This document shows, piece after piece, positions 11,894-24,449 of a DNA stretch of 64,000 nucleotides. The notes beneath the pieces are model-generated. The model was not told the origin of the DNA. It ran no database searches and saw only the letters and a program-made list of their open reading frames with translations. Both the position numbers and the translations under genes were made by a program. The number at the start of each line of letters is the position of its first letter. Position 1 is the first letter of the stretch. Origin of the DNA: Sorex araneus (lineage: Eukaryota > Chordata > Mammalia > Eulipotyphla > Soricidae); NCBI RefSeq assembly GCF_027595985.1, contig NC_073308.1, positions 11,926,566 through 11,990,565 on the forward strand. The letters run 5' to 3'.

Positions 11894-13189
11894 GAATCTC
11901 CACTTCAATTTCCAGCACCAAATAGTCTCCTGAATGTTCCAGTGAGCAGCCCAGGAGGCCCTGAGCACTGCCAGATGTGGACCTGGAGGCCCCGAGCCCT
12001 ATTCAGAGTCTGAGTAAATCCTGACCCCACGGGATCAACTTTACCACACCCCCCGGACCTTGCCTTGGACCATCCACCCAGTGAGCCAAAAGTCACCAGG
12101 GGGAGCCCAGAACTCCACACCACCATATGGGATATCAAGAAAACTTAGAGTTTTACATTGTGCTAACAGTTATGTCTTAGTTTGCATTTTGCCATCACAC
12201 ATGGTCAAATGTGTCCTTTCTAAGTCTTGATGACAGGAATAATCTAGAACCTATAGCCATCCACATAAGGAAGAAATGATTCCTCTGTGACATGCAACGT
12301 CAGGTGACACCATGCACCCTTGTGAGGGGCCTGGGCACAGACATACAGGAACTGCTCCACCATTGTCCAGTGTGTGGGGAGCAGCCTGCTGTCACATGCC
12401 CGCTGGGGAGGGACAGAGAATGATCTCACACTGACACAATCACATCTGCAAAGTGCAATGCAGGGATTCTTGGAGGCCACAGGCTCATGCCGTCAGCACT
12501 GCTGTTGATTCTGGGTCATTGGTGTCACCCCCGAGATAGCTGATGTCCCCAAGCAGTGCCTCCTGGGTCTCTCCCTTGGGCCGAGAGAACCATGACCTCT
12601 CGGGATGAGCTTTATGAGGGCCGGGCATCTCCTGACTGAAACAGAAGAATGCGACTGAACACAACACCTCTCAGTCAAGGAAAGTGACTCATTTGGACTT
12701 TATTATTTTGTGAGCCTACTGTTTTACCTGTCTTGGTTGTAGGCTTGTATGTGTATTGTTGGCACTGAAGGGTAAGCATCTAATGGATGACCCCCTGGAT
12801 GTCCTCTAATTTAATGACAGTGGATTCAACCGTAATGATTATGAGAAGAATTGAAGGACCCGTGATGTTGTCACAACAAATCCCTGTAGCACACACCTTG
12901 AAAGTGTGACAGCACAAACTCTCCCATGGAGAGTATATTTCTGTCCCTGGGTGTGGTTCAGGCTGGAGTTCTCACAGCCACGGGGCATTGAAACAGGGTA
13001 GAATCAGGGAGGGGCCCGGGACAAGAGGGGCAGGTGCTGAGTGGACTCTTCTCACACAGGGACCAATTTTGATGTCTGAACACAGACTAACCCCTAAGCT
13101 CCTCCAAGAGTGATGCCGGAGATCAGAGCTGGAGAAGCACCTGAGGGGTGCTGAGCCCCACACAACGGAGGCCTCGCCTCGGTACTGGC
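11894..13189. other. No gene resolved
   Basis: A minus-strand stretch near 12330-12400 (reading LPTHWTMVEQFLYV) weakly resembles the FPARLVAEQLTLMD motif of the intact RalGDS-like gene and may be a diverged exon remnant. The rest is unassigned. Confidence 0.35.
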
Positions 13190-14210
13190 AACACCTGCCT
13201 GCCTCTGTCTCAGGGACACCCCAGCCGCGCCCTCAGAATAGGCCTGAGGAAGCGAGGGGTGGAGGGAAGGGAAGCCTCGGCATGATTGGGGACAGACGAG
13301 GCAGATACTGTGCCTAGGGGGCTGTTGGGCTACACACGGTCACCGGAAACAGCCTCAGCATCTTCCAGGTGCAGTTAAGACACTTTCAGGGAAACCTTCC
13401 CACAGGGAACAGTCCAGGCCCATTTTCCTTCCTTGACTTCTCTGGGGAACTGATTCAATATGAAAGGAGGAAATAATGCCAAGTGTACACACTGGCACTA
13501 CGAACAATACCACTATTGAAAACAGGAGTCCTAATGGAAAGTGATTTAATGTCAGAAAGGAAATGAAACTCACAAATCAGATTGATTGATTGATTGATTT
13601 TGCTTTTTGGGTCATGCCCAGAGATGCACAAGGGATACCCTGGCTCTGCACTCAGGAATTACTCCTGGTTGTGCTCGGGGGACCATATGGGATGCTGGGG
13701 TTCAAACCACGTGCCACGTGCAGGGAAAATGCCCTACCCATTCTGCTATCGCTCCAGCCCCCCAAAATCAGATTAAGGTATGTGTAAACCTACTTTTAAT
13801 TTTTATGTCATCGAGGACCATGAAAACCAAAGTCTACATGTGCTACCATGAAGCATTCACTTAGAAGGTGCCTTATTGGATTCTATGGTACATTTCTATG
13901 CACAATTAGAGTAAAGCCCAGGACATCGCAGGAACACCCCGGGCAAGGGGGAGAGGACAAAGAGAAGAGGAGCCTGTTGGCCCTGGGAGAGGACGTCAGG
14001 CTATTGGGAAACGGGTCGACTTTCTCTAAAGAGAACCAGCAGTGGGCCACTTTGGTGGAGGTTGGTCTCTCCCCAGAGGAGATGAGCAGCACGAGGAAAG
14101 CTGTGGCAAGGGGAAATCCCCAGGGTAGCAGAAACTGGGGCATCACTAATGAGGGCCTGCAGGTCCTGCTGTCAATAGAACACAACCTGTCGTGTCTCTG
14201 GAACAACAGC
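13190..14210 (-). pseudogene. Duplicated segment downstream of the RalGDS-like gene
   Basis: 13200-13560 and 13790-13960 are the second copies of 4730-5100 and 5160-5310. The SINE at 13584-13764 is absent from the other copy, so it inserted after the duplication. No open exon is visible. This is probably 3' flank or untranslated sequence carried along with the gene. Confidence 0.55.
13584..13764 (-). mobile_element. SOR-type SINE
   Basis: Minus-strand copy ('tgctttttgggtcatgccca' to 'tatcgctccagcccc'). The perfect 10-bp target duplication AAATCAGATT lies at 13574-13583 and 13765-13774. It interrupts a segment that is continuous in the paralogous copy near 5100. Confidence 0.92.
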
Positions 14211-15001
14211 TAAGCTCTTCACATCGTGGCTACCAGTAGGACAGAAACAGGGAACAGCAGCTCAGCTTCACCCAAAGGGGCTGGGAGCCACGGGAACCAG
14301 TTCTTTCCTGCTAACAACCTTCACCAGAGGATGATGCTGCAGAGACTGCATCTGCCCCGCTTGAGGGTATACCAGAAGATATCCCGCAGATACCTTGAAA
14401 AAGTGCAAGAGCTTCCCCAGCAATGAGAGCAGCCCCAGTGCTCAGGGAATGCACACAGGACAAAGCAGAGCCTTCCTGACAGTGGTGTCCACCTAAGGTT
14501 CCTGTGCAGAAAGGAAGTTTCAGAAACCAAGGAGATGAAGGAAGTTTCTGGATAGTATCTGCACATCCCCCACCCCTGTGATGATGAGACGGCTGCTGCT
14601 GGTGTGGGTGCCGAGTGTGTGGGAAAGGCCAGGGAGAGACATTGTGTCACTAGGAAATTGCAATACGACACATTCTTTCAGTCAATTGTTTTAATACTAT
14701 ACTACATAAATGTTCATAACAAATATAAAATACTTGAGTTTCTTTAAAAACCAAAAGAAAAGGAGGATATCTCAGTTCCCGTGTGGACAGTGGATTCTGA
14801 TATGTGTTCCTGGCTGTGGCGTTGGTTGGACGGCTGAGTCGGGGGCTCCCGCTGGATGGACAGGACGCAGCTGGGGACAGAGAGGCAGCACTTGGCAACC
14901 AAAGCCACACTAGCATGGTCCCTCCCAGGCTCAGGAGACCAGCAGGGCCCAGGCTGCAAATCAGTCTGGGCTGTGGGTCCATGGACACAACGCAGACTGT
15001 C

Positions 15002-18000
15002 TCAGGGACCGGAACCCGGGCCCTTCCCGGTCCAGGCCTGGCCCTCCAACCTTTCCTCCTCCGTGATCAGCTCCAGGTCCTGGAACCAGGTGAGAAACTG
15101 GTCGTGGGGCTGCAGGCAGTAGTTCTCCGAGGCCTCCTGGAGCAGAACAATCTCCAGGAGGATCTTATTTTCCTGGGACATTGCGAAGGAAGGAAGGGAA
15201 AGACCTGAGTGGGCTGCGGCACCAACCAGGCTAGGGCTGCCCTAGGGCGGACTAGGAGGAGAATTTCCACAGGGATCCCCCCTTCACTCTGCCCATCAGC
15301 ATCTCCACTTGTCTGAGATCAGAAAACACCCCCCCACCAGGAAGTTCCCCTTGATGGATCTCTGCCCTCCCACACGCATATATAAGTTTCCATTGTTTCA
15401 TTCTCCTACTGTGAGTGCCAGGCCAGAGGGACAGAGACAAGGAGGATCTGAGAGGGGGCCAGGGGACAGGGAAGTCGGGTCCCCTCCTCTATTCCCCTGC
15501 AGAGTCCCAGCTGCTCACCTTTGTGAATTTCTCCTTGTTGATCACCTCCCCCTGGAAGCAAACAGCCAAGTACATGAGAAAGGGCCTCTGGGGGACCCTG
15601 TGCCAGGCTCTGAGCTCAAAGGACGGGGCTGGGTGTCAGGGACTCAGGCCCTCCTGCCCTGTGACATACTGGAGTGTCCAGTGAGGACAAGCATCTTGTC
15701 CCTGAGGTGGATGCTGAGGTCCCTCTGCCCCACGCCTCTTGCTGAGGGAGAGGTTGGGGATGCCCTTGACCTCAGGTGGTCTTCACCAGGGGCTCTGCTG
15801 ATCCCCGGGAACTGGGTGAGGAGGCCTCAGTGCCCCAAGCTGCTCCTGCCTCAGGTGTCGGGCCCAGCGCTCGGGGAGTTTCCCTCAGGAGCTCTGCCCA
15901 GGGCTGAGGTGCAGGGGTGTGTCGGCTCCAGCCCACCCAACCCCCAGCTCACTCACCACAAAATCCTCCTTTTCTCTCTCCAGTCTCTCCAGCTCCTGGA
16001 GGAAGGGCGCCAGGAAGGGGACCACACCCTGTGCCGAAGGGGCCGTTAGAAAGGAGCCCTGCTCTGGGGGTCCCCAGGACACCCTCAAGCCTCAGCCTCC
16101 CACTGCCAGGCTCTAGGTGAGCAGGAGCCCCTCCAGGACCTTCTAATGTCCTCCTGCCCCCACAGCTGAGAGCCCTCCCGTGGGTCCCAGGGTCCCATCC
16201 CTCTCCCGGGCTCCCCCACCCACCCTCCTAGCATGAGCTCTGCAGCCACCACTCTGCCCTGGGTCGGGACAGGGTTAGCAGGAGGCACGGTTGTGGCCGG
16301 GCCTCCTTTCTGAGGGAAGACCCCTGCGGGGGCCACCCTCAGTCCTTGGGTCCTCCACACGACCCTCACCTGCTCCAGGGGTCTCTGCTGGCACCTCCCC
16401 AGGTTCCTCAGCCAGGACACAATGCAGCAGCGCTGCTCCTCCTGGGGACAAGCACCCAACCCTGAGCCTCTGTTGCCCGCATGCTCAGCCCCCACTCTCC
16501 TCCCTCAAGCCCATTCTGAGGAGAAGAGAGGCAGCTGAGCCTGCAGCCCCCACCCAGAGCAGCAGCCCCATGCAGATGCCCCCAGGGCCTCCTGCCCTCA
16601 CAGCCCCAAACAGTCCCTGACCCAACCCACACACCTGCTGTGTCCATACAGAGAAGACAGGAATGTCACAGAAACCTGTCCAGCACCCGCCCCGACCTCC
16701 CCGCTGCTCCATGCAGTCCTCCAGCCTGCACACTACCTGCGGGGGCTTGCAGCGTCTATGTTTCCGGGCCTGTCTGCACAGGGCCCTCAGCTTCCTCCGG
16801 CTCCACCTAGGGAGGGAGCACATTTGAACCGAGGGAGCCGTCCCTGCATCCCTGGGGCCTTGCTCAGCTGTGGGAAGCCAGACTCCAGCTCCCTGCCCAG
16901 CGCCTGGCCCCGGGGCTGCTGTCTCCAGGGGTCTCAGCTCACTGAGGGGCTCTGCAGACAGAGCACAGAGGCCGCAGCCCTGGGGGCACCCACCGTGACA
17001 CGTGGCCCCAGGTCTGGCGGAGTCGGCGGATGGCGGGGCTCTGCAGGGCACAGATGATGGCATTGGTGGACGCCCAGTTGCGGAGGCGCTGGCACTCCTG
17101 GAGGCAAGAGCAGGGGACAGGGCAGCTGGAGTCTGAGCTCCCTGCTGGCCTCGGTGCAAAGCCCATATTGGGGACTCTGAGAGTCTGGGGTGCACGGGGG
17201 ACACAGAGATCCCCAAGGAAACCCCGGGAGAGTGTGTGCATGGCTCACGGAAGGAGCAGGCAGGACGATGGGCCCCCACTGGGACGGCCCCAGGACACCG
17301 TCCCTGCAGGAAACTCCCGCGGTCCTCAGAACAGGAGACCATCTTCCCTCCTGAGCTTCACAGTAGAACAGGCAGCCCCAACTCCACAGGGACCCCCATC
17401 CCCCACATACCCGGCCACCAGGACCCAGTGCCCCCAACTGCAGAGGGACCCCCACCCTCAACACACCCAGGCACCAGTACCCAGTACCCTCAACTCCACA
17501 GAGACCCCTGCCCCCACATACTCGGGCCACCAGGATCCAGTACTCTAGCATCCGTGCCCTCTCGGGCAGGCTCAGGTCCCCGAGGCAGGTGGTGAGGACA
17601 CAGGCGGCCACAGTGATGTACTGGCTCTCGATGGCCCGCACACTGGGGCACACGCGTCCGCAGCCCGGCTTGTTCCTCTTAGACCAGAGGGCCCCCCGGC
17701 AGTGGTAGGTCACAAGCTCTAGGAACAGCTCCTGGGGAGAGGGACGGGCTCAGCCACGGCCACCCCAGGGAGACAGGACACAGACACGGTCAGTCCCAGT
17801 GTGGCCTGCGGGCTGTGCTGGGCAATGAGGGGCTCAGGACCCCGGAACCCAGACTGATGCGGGGTGCAGGCACGTGGCCCCTCTGCCTACACCTGGGGCC
17901 CTAGCAGGCTCAGGGCCCTCCCTGTCTCCCCTCTCTGCGCCCCTCAGAGAAACGTTCCTCTGTGGCAGCTGTGCAGTCATCCCCCTTGAAGGGAACTGCC

Positions 18001-20295
18001 CTGAGGGGCCTAATGGAGTCCTGGCTGCTCAGACCACAGCAGACACTCGGACTCTGACACTAGTCTCAGCACCACAAAGACTCCCCACTGCTCTATTGAG
18101 CTCACAGACAGGTACCCCCTCCACGTGCCTCCCTTGACATGGGCCATCTCAGCCATCCCGGGACAGTGCGGGATCAGGGAGCCGGCACAGAGGGTGAGTG
18201 TGGGCCAGGAGGGCCGCTGCCTGCAGAGGTGCCCGGGGAGGCAGGTGTGGGCGACGCTGCCTCTCACCTTGTCCATGAGTGTCAGCTGCTCGGCCACCAG
18301 CCGGGCAGGGAACGTGCTGATGGAGACCTGCTCATTCCCCGGCTCCTCCAAGGGCCCGCTGCTGGGGCACGAAGGCTCAGGGCCATCAGCTGCCTCGCTG
18401 GCCCGGCTGGCAGCTGCCCACAAGCTGGCATCATGCGTGTCTCCAGGCCCGGCGTCCTCCAGCTCTGCCAATTGTGCTGCAGCCGCAGCTGAGGCTTCGA
18501 GAGGCTCCGGCTCTGGGGCATCCCGTGGAGGCAGGCCCAGCTCCTCAGGTGGTTCTGGGACAACTGCTGGGGCTGGAGCAACGTCTGAAGAGAATGGCCC
18601 TGCCTCAGAGTCCCGCCAAGCCACAACAAGAAACAGCAGAGCCCTGTCCCCAGACCACGACATGCAGGAGCCCGGCCACCCCAGAGGGCAGGGCCTTTAC
18701 CCTGAGCCCCGATCAGTGCGGTCAGGAGAAGTTCCTTCCTCAGATGAACTTGGAGGCCACAGTCAGAGAAATGCACCAGAATGCAGCCCAGCATCGATTG
18801 CATGGGGACACACCACAGCCACTCAGCACAGCCCTCAGGCCAGGACCCCGACATGGGACTCAGGGCGCTGGGGGGAGTCCATGGAGCAGAGTCAGGACCC
18901 TGGAAAGTGCCTCCCCTTCTCCCACAGAAGGTCCCCTCACCTGGAGCCCAGCTGAGCCATCATGCCACTGAGAAGATCCAACAGAGAACCTGTGAGTGGG
19001 TCCCCATGCCCTCGACTCCAATGTCGTGAGAATGACCATCCCCACCTGGGCCTGTCCTGGGCTGCTGGGAATTCTAGAGCATCTGCTGGGCACATCTGCT
19101 GCTGAGGCCCAGGGATGCTGAGCAGGACGGGGTGAGAGGAGGCCAGACGAGGGCAGTGGGGCAGGGAGTGTGGGCCACTCAGGGAGACCCCAGCCCAATC
19201 TGCTCTCTTTCCTGAGCCCTGGACCCCTCTTCAGCCCTCTGTGATGCAGGGACCCTGTCAGGGAGGTTCCCGTGTTGGGGAAATGATGCCTGAGCTCTGG
19301 CTTCTGCCCCACACACAGCACCCAACACAGCCCCAGCTGATCCCTCTGGATGGAGGACCCTGGACCACTCACTGCTTCAGTGCGTCTCCATAGCTGAGAA
19401 CCTGCTCCAAGTACAGGAGGAGGCATCCAGACCTAGGGGAAGCAGGACAGTGCACATGGAGTGTTCGGGACACACGGCAGAATCCTAAGGCTCAGACCAG
19501 TGCTGAGCCCCAGGGAGTCACTCTGTTCTCGTGTGACAATATTGTGTGGAGAAATGCTGCACAACCAGGTGCTGCTTTGACATATGGAAAGACCAAACCA
19601 CCAGACCCTTCTCCTGTCCCTGGGTGCTGGGACACCTGTGCCCCCCAGAGACATCTAAATGCCCACAGCAACACCAATAGGAAGACCAGGGCATGGGTGG
19701 ACAGAAATGCTTTGCAGCTGGGAGGGGGATTCCTGTGCATGTACTTTGGGAGTCCCAAACCACAGGCTCTGAGTGTTGCGGCTGCTATTCCGTGGGCAGG
19801 AACAAGAATGAACAGGAAGCTCATGGCCAGGAGACCAGGCAGCAGCCCAGCACTGTCACGGCCCATCCCATGTCCTCCTCCAGGACATTGTGTGACTCTC
19901 TCCACACTGTGTTCAGGAAAACCAGCAGAAGCCCAGAGAGGCCCTGGCCCCTTCTGAGCACCCCAGGCGGGGAGGCAGGCAAGGCCCAGGGGCTGGCGGG
20001 GCGGCTCTCACCAGCGCAGCATCTGCTGCAGGATCCGCGTGGGAATGGGGAAGGCCAGGCCGGTAGGAAGGATGGTGGTAACAGAGGAGAACTTCCGCCC
20101 TGGGGAAGCTGACATCAGGGAGACCAACATCTCCACAGTTCTTTCACCGAGGGTCAGCATCGTGCAGGCCTCATCTAGAGAGCTCGGGCACACAGGCTCC
20201 TCCTGCTGGTGGGTAAGGGGTGCAATGCGGTAAGTGAGTTCCCCAGGGGGCAGGTGCTGAGAGTCTGGAGCTCGGAACTGGGGGAAAACTAGCTC
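15002..20295 (-). CDS. RalGDS-family Ras-type guanine-nucleotide exchange factor (RALGDS/RGL-like), 12 exons resolved, 5' end not resolved
   Basis: Family role: RalGDS-type proteins load GTP onto Ral GTPases. A RasGEF-N (REM) module precedes a CDC25-like catalytic domain. Exons inferred on the minus strand: 20012-20295, 19373-19432, 18941-18989, 18701-18821, 18268-18584, 17522-17731, 16994-17097, 16737-16806, 16370-16441, 15957-16028, 15519-15551, 15002-15172. Their lengths sum to 1563 nt (520 residues plus stop) and every junction keeps the frame. REM-like residues lie in exon 1 (RTVEMLVSLM...RILQQMLR) and exon 4. Exon 5 is a Pro/Glu/Ala-rich linker ending FPARLVAEQLTLMDK. Catalytic-domain landmarks are LVTYHCRGALWSKR, VAACVLTTCLGD, NAIICALQSPAIRRL, TWGHVSR and GVVPFL.PFL. 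The chain ends shortly after EEERLEGQAW, so no Ras-association domain is seen, unlike long family members. The acceptor of exon 4 is weak and the start codon is unknown. Which family member it is (RGL4-like or other) is not settled. Confidence 0.8.
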
Positions 20296-21574
20296 CTGGG
20301 GACAGGAACAGGAGAGCCCACATGTGCGAGGAATCAGGCTGAGGACTGCCCTTCTGACCAATGAATTATGCTGTTGCCAGTTGGGAGCATCAAAAGCCAG
20401 AGGACAGACATGGCCCTGAGGGTCTTCAGGAACCCGCCCCCTGCAGGGGGACAGCGGGGGCAGCTGGGCAGGTCCCTCCTCATCAGCAGAGAAGCTCCTG
20501 CAGCTGCTCTCAGGACCTGCCTCCTCTTCAGTTTGTTCTGCCCCTGGTGAGGGGCTGGGGAGCCCCGCTGAGGGGCTTCAGAGGTGTGGCAGATCCCTCC
20601 CCAGGTCTCCCCCCCTGCCCTCTTGGCCCCTCCTGTGAGGCCCCCCTGTGCCCAGTGGCCAGTGTCTTCCAATACTGCCCCTAGTGGAGAGAGCTGGCAT
20701 GTGCCACTGAATCTCCCCTCCAGGTGGCCCTGGGAGCAGCCCACAGACTCTGTCCCTGGCCAGAAGGAGGCGGGGCCTCACCTGCCTTGGTCTTTGCTAG
20801 GGAAGCCTAGACCCAGACTATAGCTAGTGGCCACAGGAGGGCCCTGCCCTGCTGCTGAGATGCTCAGGAGCTGATGCCAGCTGAGGTCTCCCTGCTCTGT
20901 TGGCTGAGTCCTGTCCCAATGTGTCCTGAGGGAGTGTAGGGACACAGCCAACACAGCTCCGTACTTTGGGCGTCCTTCCCCAGGGGTGCATCCCAGGGAT
21001 GGCAGTTTCAGGAAATGAGCACCGAAGCCTCTGCTCCTTGTCTCTCTAACCCCCAACCTGAGCTGCTTCCGGCCTGGAGAGTCAGCCAGACAGGGGAGCT
21101 GTCTGAGCCCCGTGTCCCTCAGCCATGAGGACAAGGTCAGACAGCAGCAGTGCAGACATACACTGAGACCAAGGGGAACATGAGCGTGGCCCTCTGGGTC
21201 AGCTCCATGTTCTGAAGTGGGTGGGGATGGACTTTCAGCTGATCCTGTGCCAGAGGAGCACTGGGGATTGGATCACTCTGAGATGGACCTTAGACACCCC
21301 GAGGAGTCACCATGGAAGAGTCTCAGGTGTCTTGGGCTGGGACTGGGCTCTGCACCCACCTCCCCATCTCAGACCCTGAGTGTGGGAAGCCCCTGTCACC
21401 TGCTCACCTGTGCCAGGCACTGGCTATTACTGCAGATAGGTGTTCCTGGGCTCGTGTCCTGGCAGGTAGAACAGCTGCTTCCCACCTGGGGCTCCACTGG
21501 GATGTCTCGAGCTGAGCTCTGCAACACAGAGTCTGTTACCCCCGGGAGGGACCTGAAACGGGGGCCCCCTTGAA
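20296..21574. other. 5' region of the RalGDS-like gene, unresolved
   Basis: The first coding exon or exons should lie here or beyond. A minus-strand donor-like 'cag|gtgagg' lies near 20770-20780, downstream of a long open stretch (21134-20778). Joining it to the 20295 exon in the required phase brings in a stop, so I do not assign it. Confidence 0.4.
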
Positions 21575-22367
21575 GAATCTCTTTGGTCAACCGTGAAATA
21601 TCATCTCTCACCACAGAGACTGCACACAGCGAAAGGAAGAAGAACAACCAGTGCTGGCACAGATGCAGGGAGAAAGGGGCTCTTATTCACTGTTGGTGTG
21701 AAGACCGACTGGTCAAGCCTTTTTGGAAAACAATATGGCCATCCCCCCCCCCAAGCCCATTTTAGAAATTGAGTTTCCATAGGACCCAGCAATGTCACTT
21801 CTGGGAATATACTCCAGAATAAATAGGCACAGAGCTGAAACGTCATCTGCACTCCTATGTCCATTGCAGCACTATTCACAGTAGCCTGGATCTGAAAACA
21901 GCCCGAGTATCAAGAACAGAGGACTGAATAAGGAAATTATGGTACATCTGTGTAGTAAGGAATACTACACAGTCACCAGGAAAAGACATCATGAAATTCA
22001 CTTAGTATGACACTCGTTCCCAAGGACATTGGAAACAGGGCCAGGAGGACTGGTCCACAAGTTTTGGGAGAGACAGGGAAGGCAGTTAGGATAGAGAAGA
22101 ACCACTATGACAAAGGTAGTTAACCATGGATAAGAACTGCGTGCTGAAAGTAGGTAATGGAACAAACATGATAACCTCTCAGTACCTGCATTACAGTCTA
22201 TAATGGTCAAAAAGAGAGAGAAGAGAGAGAAGAGAGAGAATCAGAGACAGAGAGAACACTAGAGAGAGAAAGAGACAAGAAAATTTCATGCCAAAGAGCT
22301 CGGTGTGGGATGAGGGCGGTGGGAAGAAAACTGGGAATGTTGTTGGTGGGAAATATTCACTGGTGAA
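21575..22367 (+). mobile_element. L1 ORF2 3' end plus 3' UTR, truncated at both ends
   Basis: The plus strand shows degenerate L1 ORF2 C-terminal coding ('acttctgggaatatactcc', 'ttcattgcagcac'-like 'tccattgcagcactattcac') and the 3' UTR ('aaacatgataacctctcagt'). It contains stops and a run of C. It ends at 'attcactggtgaag' without the usual tail. A GA-rich stretch (22210-22280) lies inside the UTR. Confidence 0.85.
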
Positions 22368-23933
22368 GTTTCCATTTTTCAGAAACCCTGCTTTGTCAAG
22401 AAGAGTCCATGACACACACCAGCCTTCCCTCATGAGACAGCTGTTCCTTCCCGTAAGAACAGGATTCACTCTCCTCAGACACCCTTGGACCATGACCCAC
22501 AACTCACACAATCAAATTTCATTCACACACGCAGACACACACACACAGACACACGCAGTAACAGGGGTGTGAATCCAGTGAGGTGTATCACAGCTGTGAA
22601 CTATTGACCTTGTGGGCCCGGATTACCCTTGAGTTCCTCCTCACCTGGGACAGGTGTTGCGGGTGGGGAGGAGTCCTCCTCCACAGTCTGCAGGGACAGC
22701 GATCACCCTCACTCTGGGCTCGCCTCAGCCCAGAGCCTCTGATCTTGGGCATACAACATGAAAACATGTCTATTGCTTCTCAGTGCAAGTGAACTAGACG
22801 GTCACTTTCTCGAGAATGAGCTCACAGGGGATCCAGGGTTCTATGGCAGTTGGGGATGGTCACCAGGGAAGTGAGGTCATTTTCCAGTGTTCTATGAGCT
22901 TTTGAATTCCTTCCATCTGACCAAATGCCCTCCCCTGCTATGGCACCCACTGACTGAAACAGGGAGTTGAGAGGTTTCCCCAACTATCTGGAAATAGAAC
23001 GTGGGTCCAAACTCTGAGGATTCAGTGGAACTGGATTTTTTATGTCTCCTGTGTCCAGACCCCTGGGCCCTGGACTCCAGAGTTGTGTTCTCCATCCCAC
23101 GGTCCCCTCCCCGGCTCTCTCCCCTCTGCAGAAGCAAATGTCACTAAAGTTTGGTACAGGCTGTCAGGCTCAAGTTGTAGGGCCGGTGCATGAGACAAGG
23201 GCCACTGGTGTCCCCCATAACCCCCAGTCAGGTCATGACTTTCTCCCTCTCTTCAGCTACAGTGGAGACAACTGTGTGTCAGAGTGTCCAAGACACCGAT
23301 GTCCTTCTCGTTTCTCCTCATTCTGCTCTAGACACATCGCACTAGCACTAAATTCCACAGCAAACTGCCACCCCTGTAAGTGCCCTTCCCTCCAAAAGAA
23401 GGCCAGGATGCCCAAGGAACTTGGCCCACTGAGTGGCCATGCACAGGGCCCTGTGCCTGGGAACCACATGCAGGGGCTGCATTGCCGGATGGGCTACAGG
23501 CACAAGAGTCTCCAGATACCCACTCAGAGAGTGGGAGCCGAGGTCTGGCTGTCCTCTATTGGGATATGACTCAGCCATCCCTCCTTCAGGGACACCAACC
23601 TCTCCTGCCCTCAAACACCCTCCGTCCCTGCATCTTGCTTGATCAGGAGCTTCTTCTTAGGCTGAGACCCTGAGCCAACAGAGATGGCCCTGCAAGGGCG
23701 CCTGCTGGGAAGCTGTTGTGCAGTCATGGGTGAGGGGCAGGTTTCCAGTGGGAGGCAGAGACTCTCACTTGCTAACTGCATCCAAAATGGGAGCCATGTT
23801 CATTGCCATTGTAATGGTGTCTGTGACAAGACCCATGATCTGGAGGCAAACATTGGCTTGTGCCCAAGTCAGTGGGAAGCTGTGGTACATACACAGTCAT
23901 ACCTGTCAGCTCCTAAAGAAAGGTGACTATCTA
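22368..23933. other. No gene recognised
   Basis: Includes an AC-rich microsatellite at about 22527-22556. The rest looks unique; open stretches at 23042-23569 and nearby have no recognisable domain or splice pattern. Confidence 0.45.
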
Positions 23934-24230
23934 CCTATCTCTAACTCTAACCCTACCCACACTCCTACCCCACCCTTAACCCTATTTACAACCCTCTCCA
24001 AACCCTACCCAAAACCTAAACCTAGACTAACCCTACCCAAACCCTATTCTTCAACTTAACCTTAATGCCTTAACCCTAACCTAATTCCAACCCCAACCTC
24101 AACTCATCCTTAACTCTAAGCACAACTGCAACCCCTACCTTCATCCTAACCTCTAACCCCAAAAATATTTCCAACCCTAACCTAACCAAATCATCACCCA
24201 AACAAAAAACCTCAATTAACTAGGAGTACC
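23934..24230. repeat. Degenerate interstitial telomeric-type repeat (CCCTAA)n
   Basis: Many imperfect CCCTAA units: 'ctctaaccctaccc', 'cttaaccctattt', 'ctaaccctacccaaaccc', 'ccttaaccctaacc', 'ccaaccctaacctaacc'. About 300 bp with frequent substitutions, so not a functional chromosome end. Confidence 0.8.
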
Positions 24231-24449
24231 CAGAACTGAGGCAGTGGATCCCTGCTGAAGCAAAGTAAACAAAGCTCCAAGGGTGAGTTTGAGATCCAGA
24301 GAGATTGGTTAATTGGGTTAAGAATGTGGCAAAGGGGCTGTAGAGATAGCACAGTAAGCAGGGCATTTGCCTACCACATGGTCAACCTTGTTTCGATTCC
24401 TAGCATCCAATATGGCCCCCCAAACACCTCCGGGAGTAATTCCTTAGTG

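Noticed and set aside
20778-21134. Open stretch as the first exon of the RalGDS-like gene
   Set aside because: Its donor joins the next exon in the wrong phase, and the phase that fits contains a stop.
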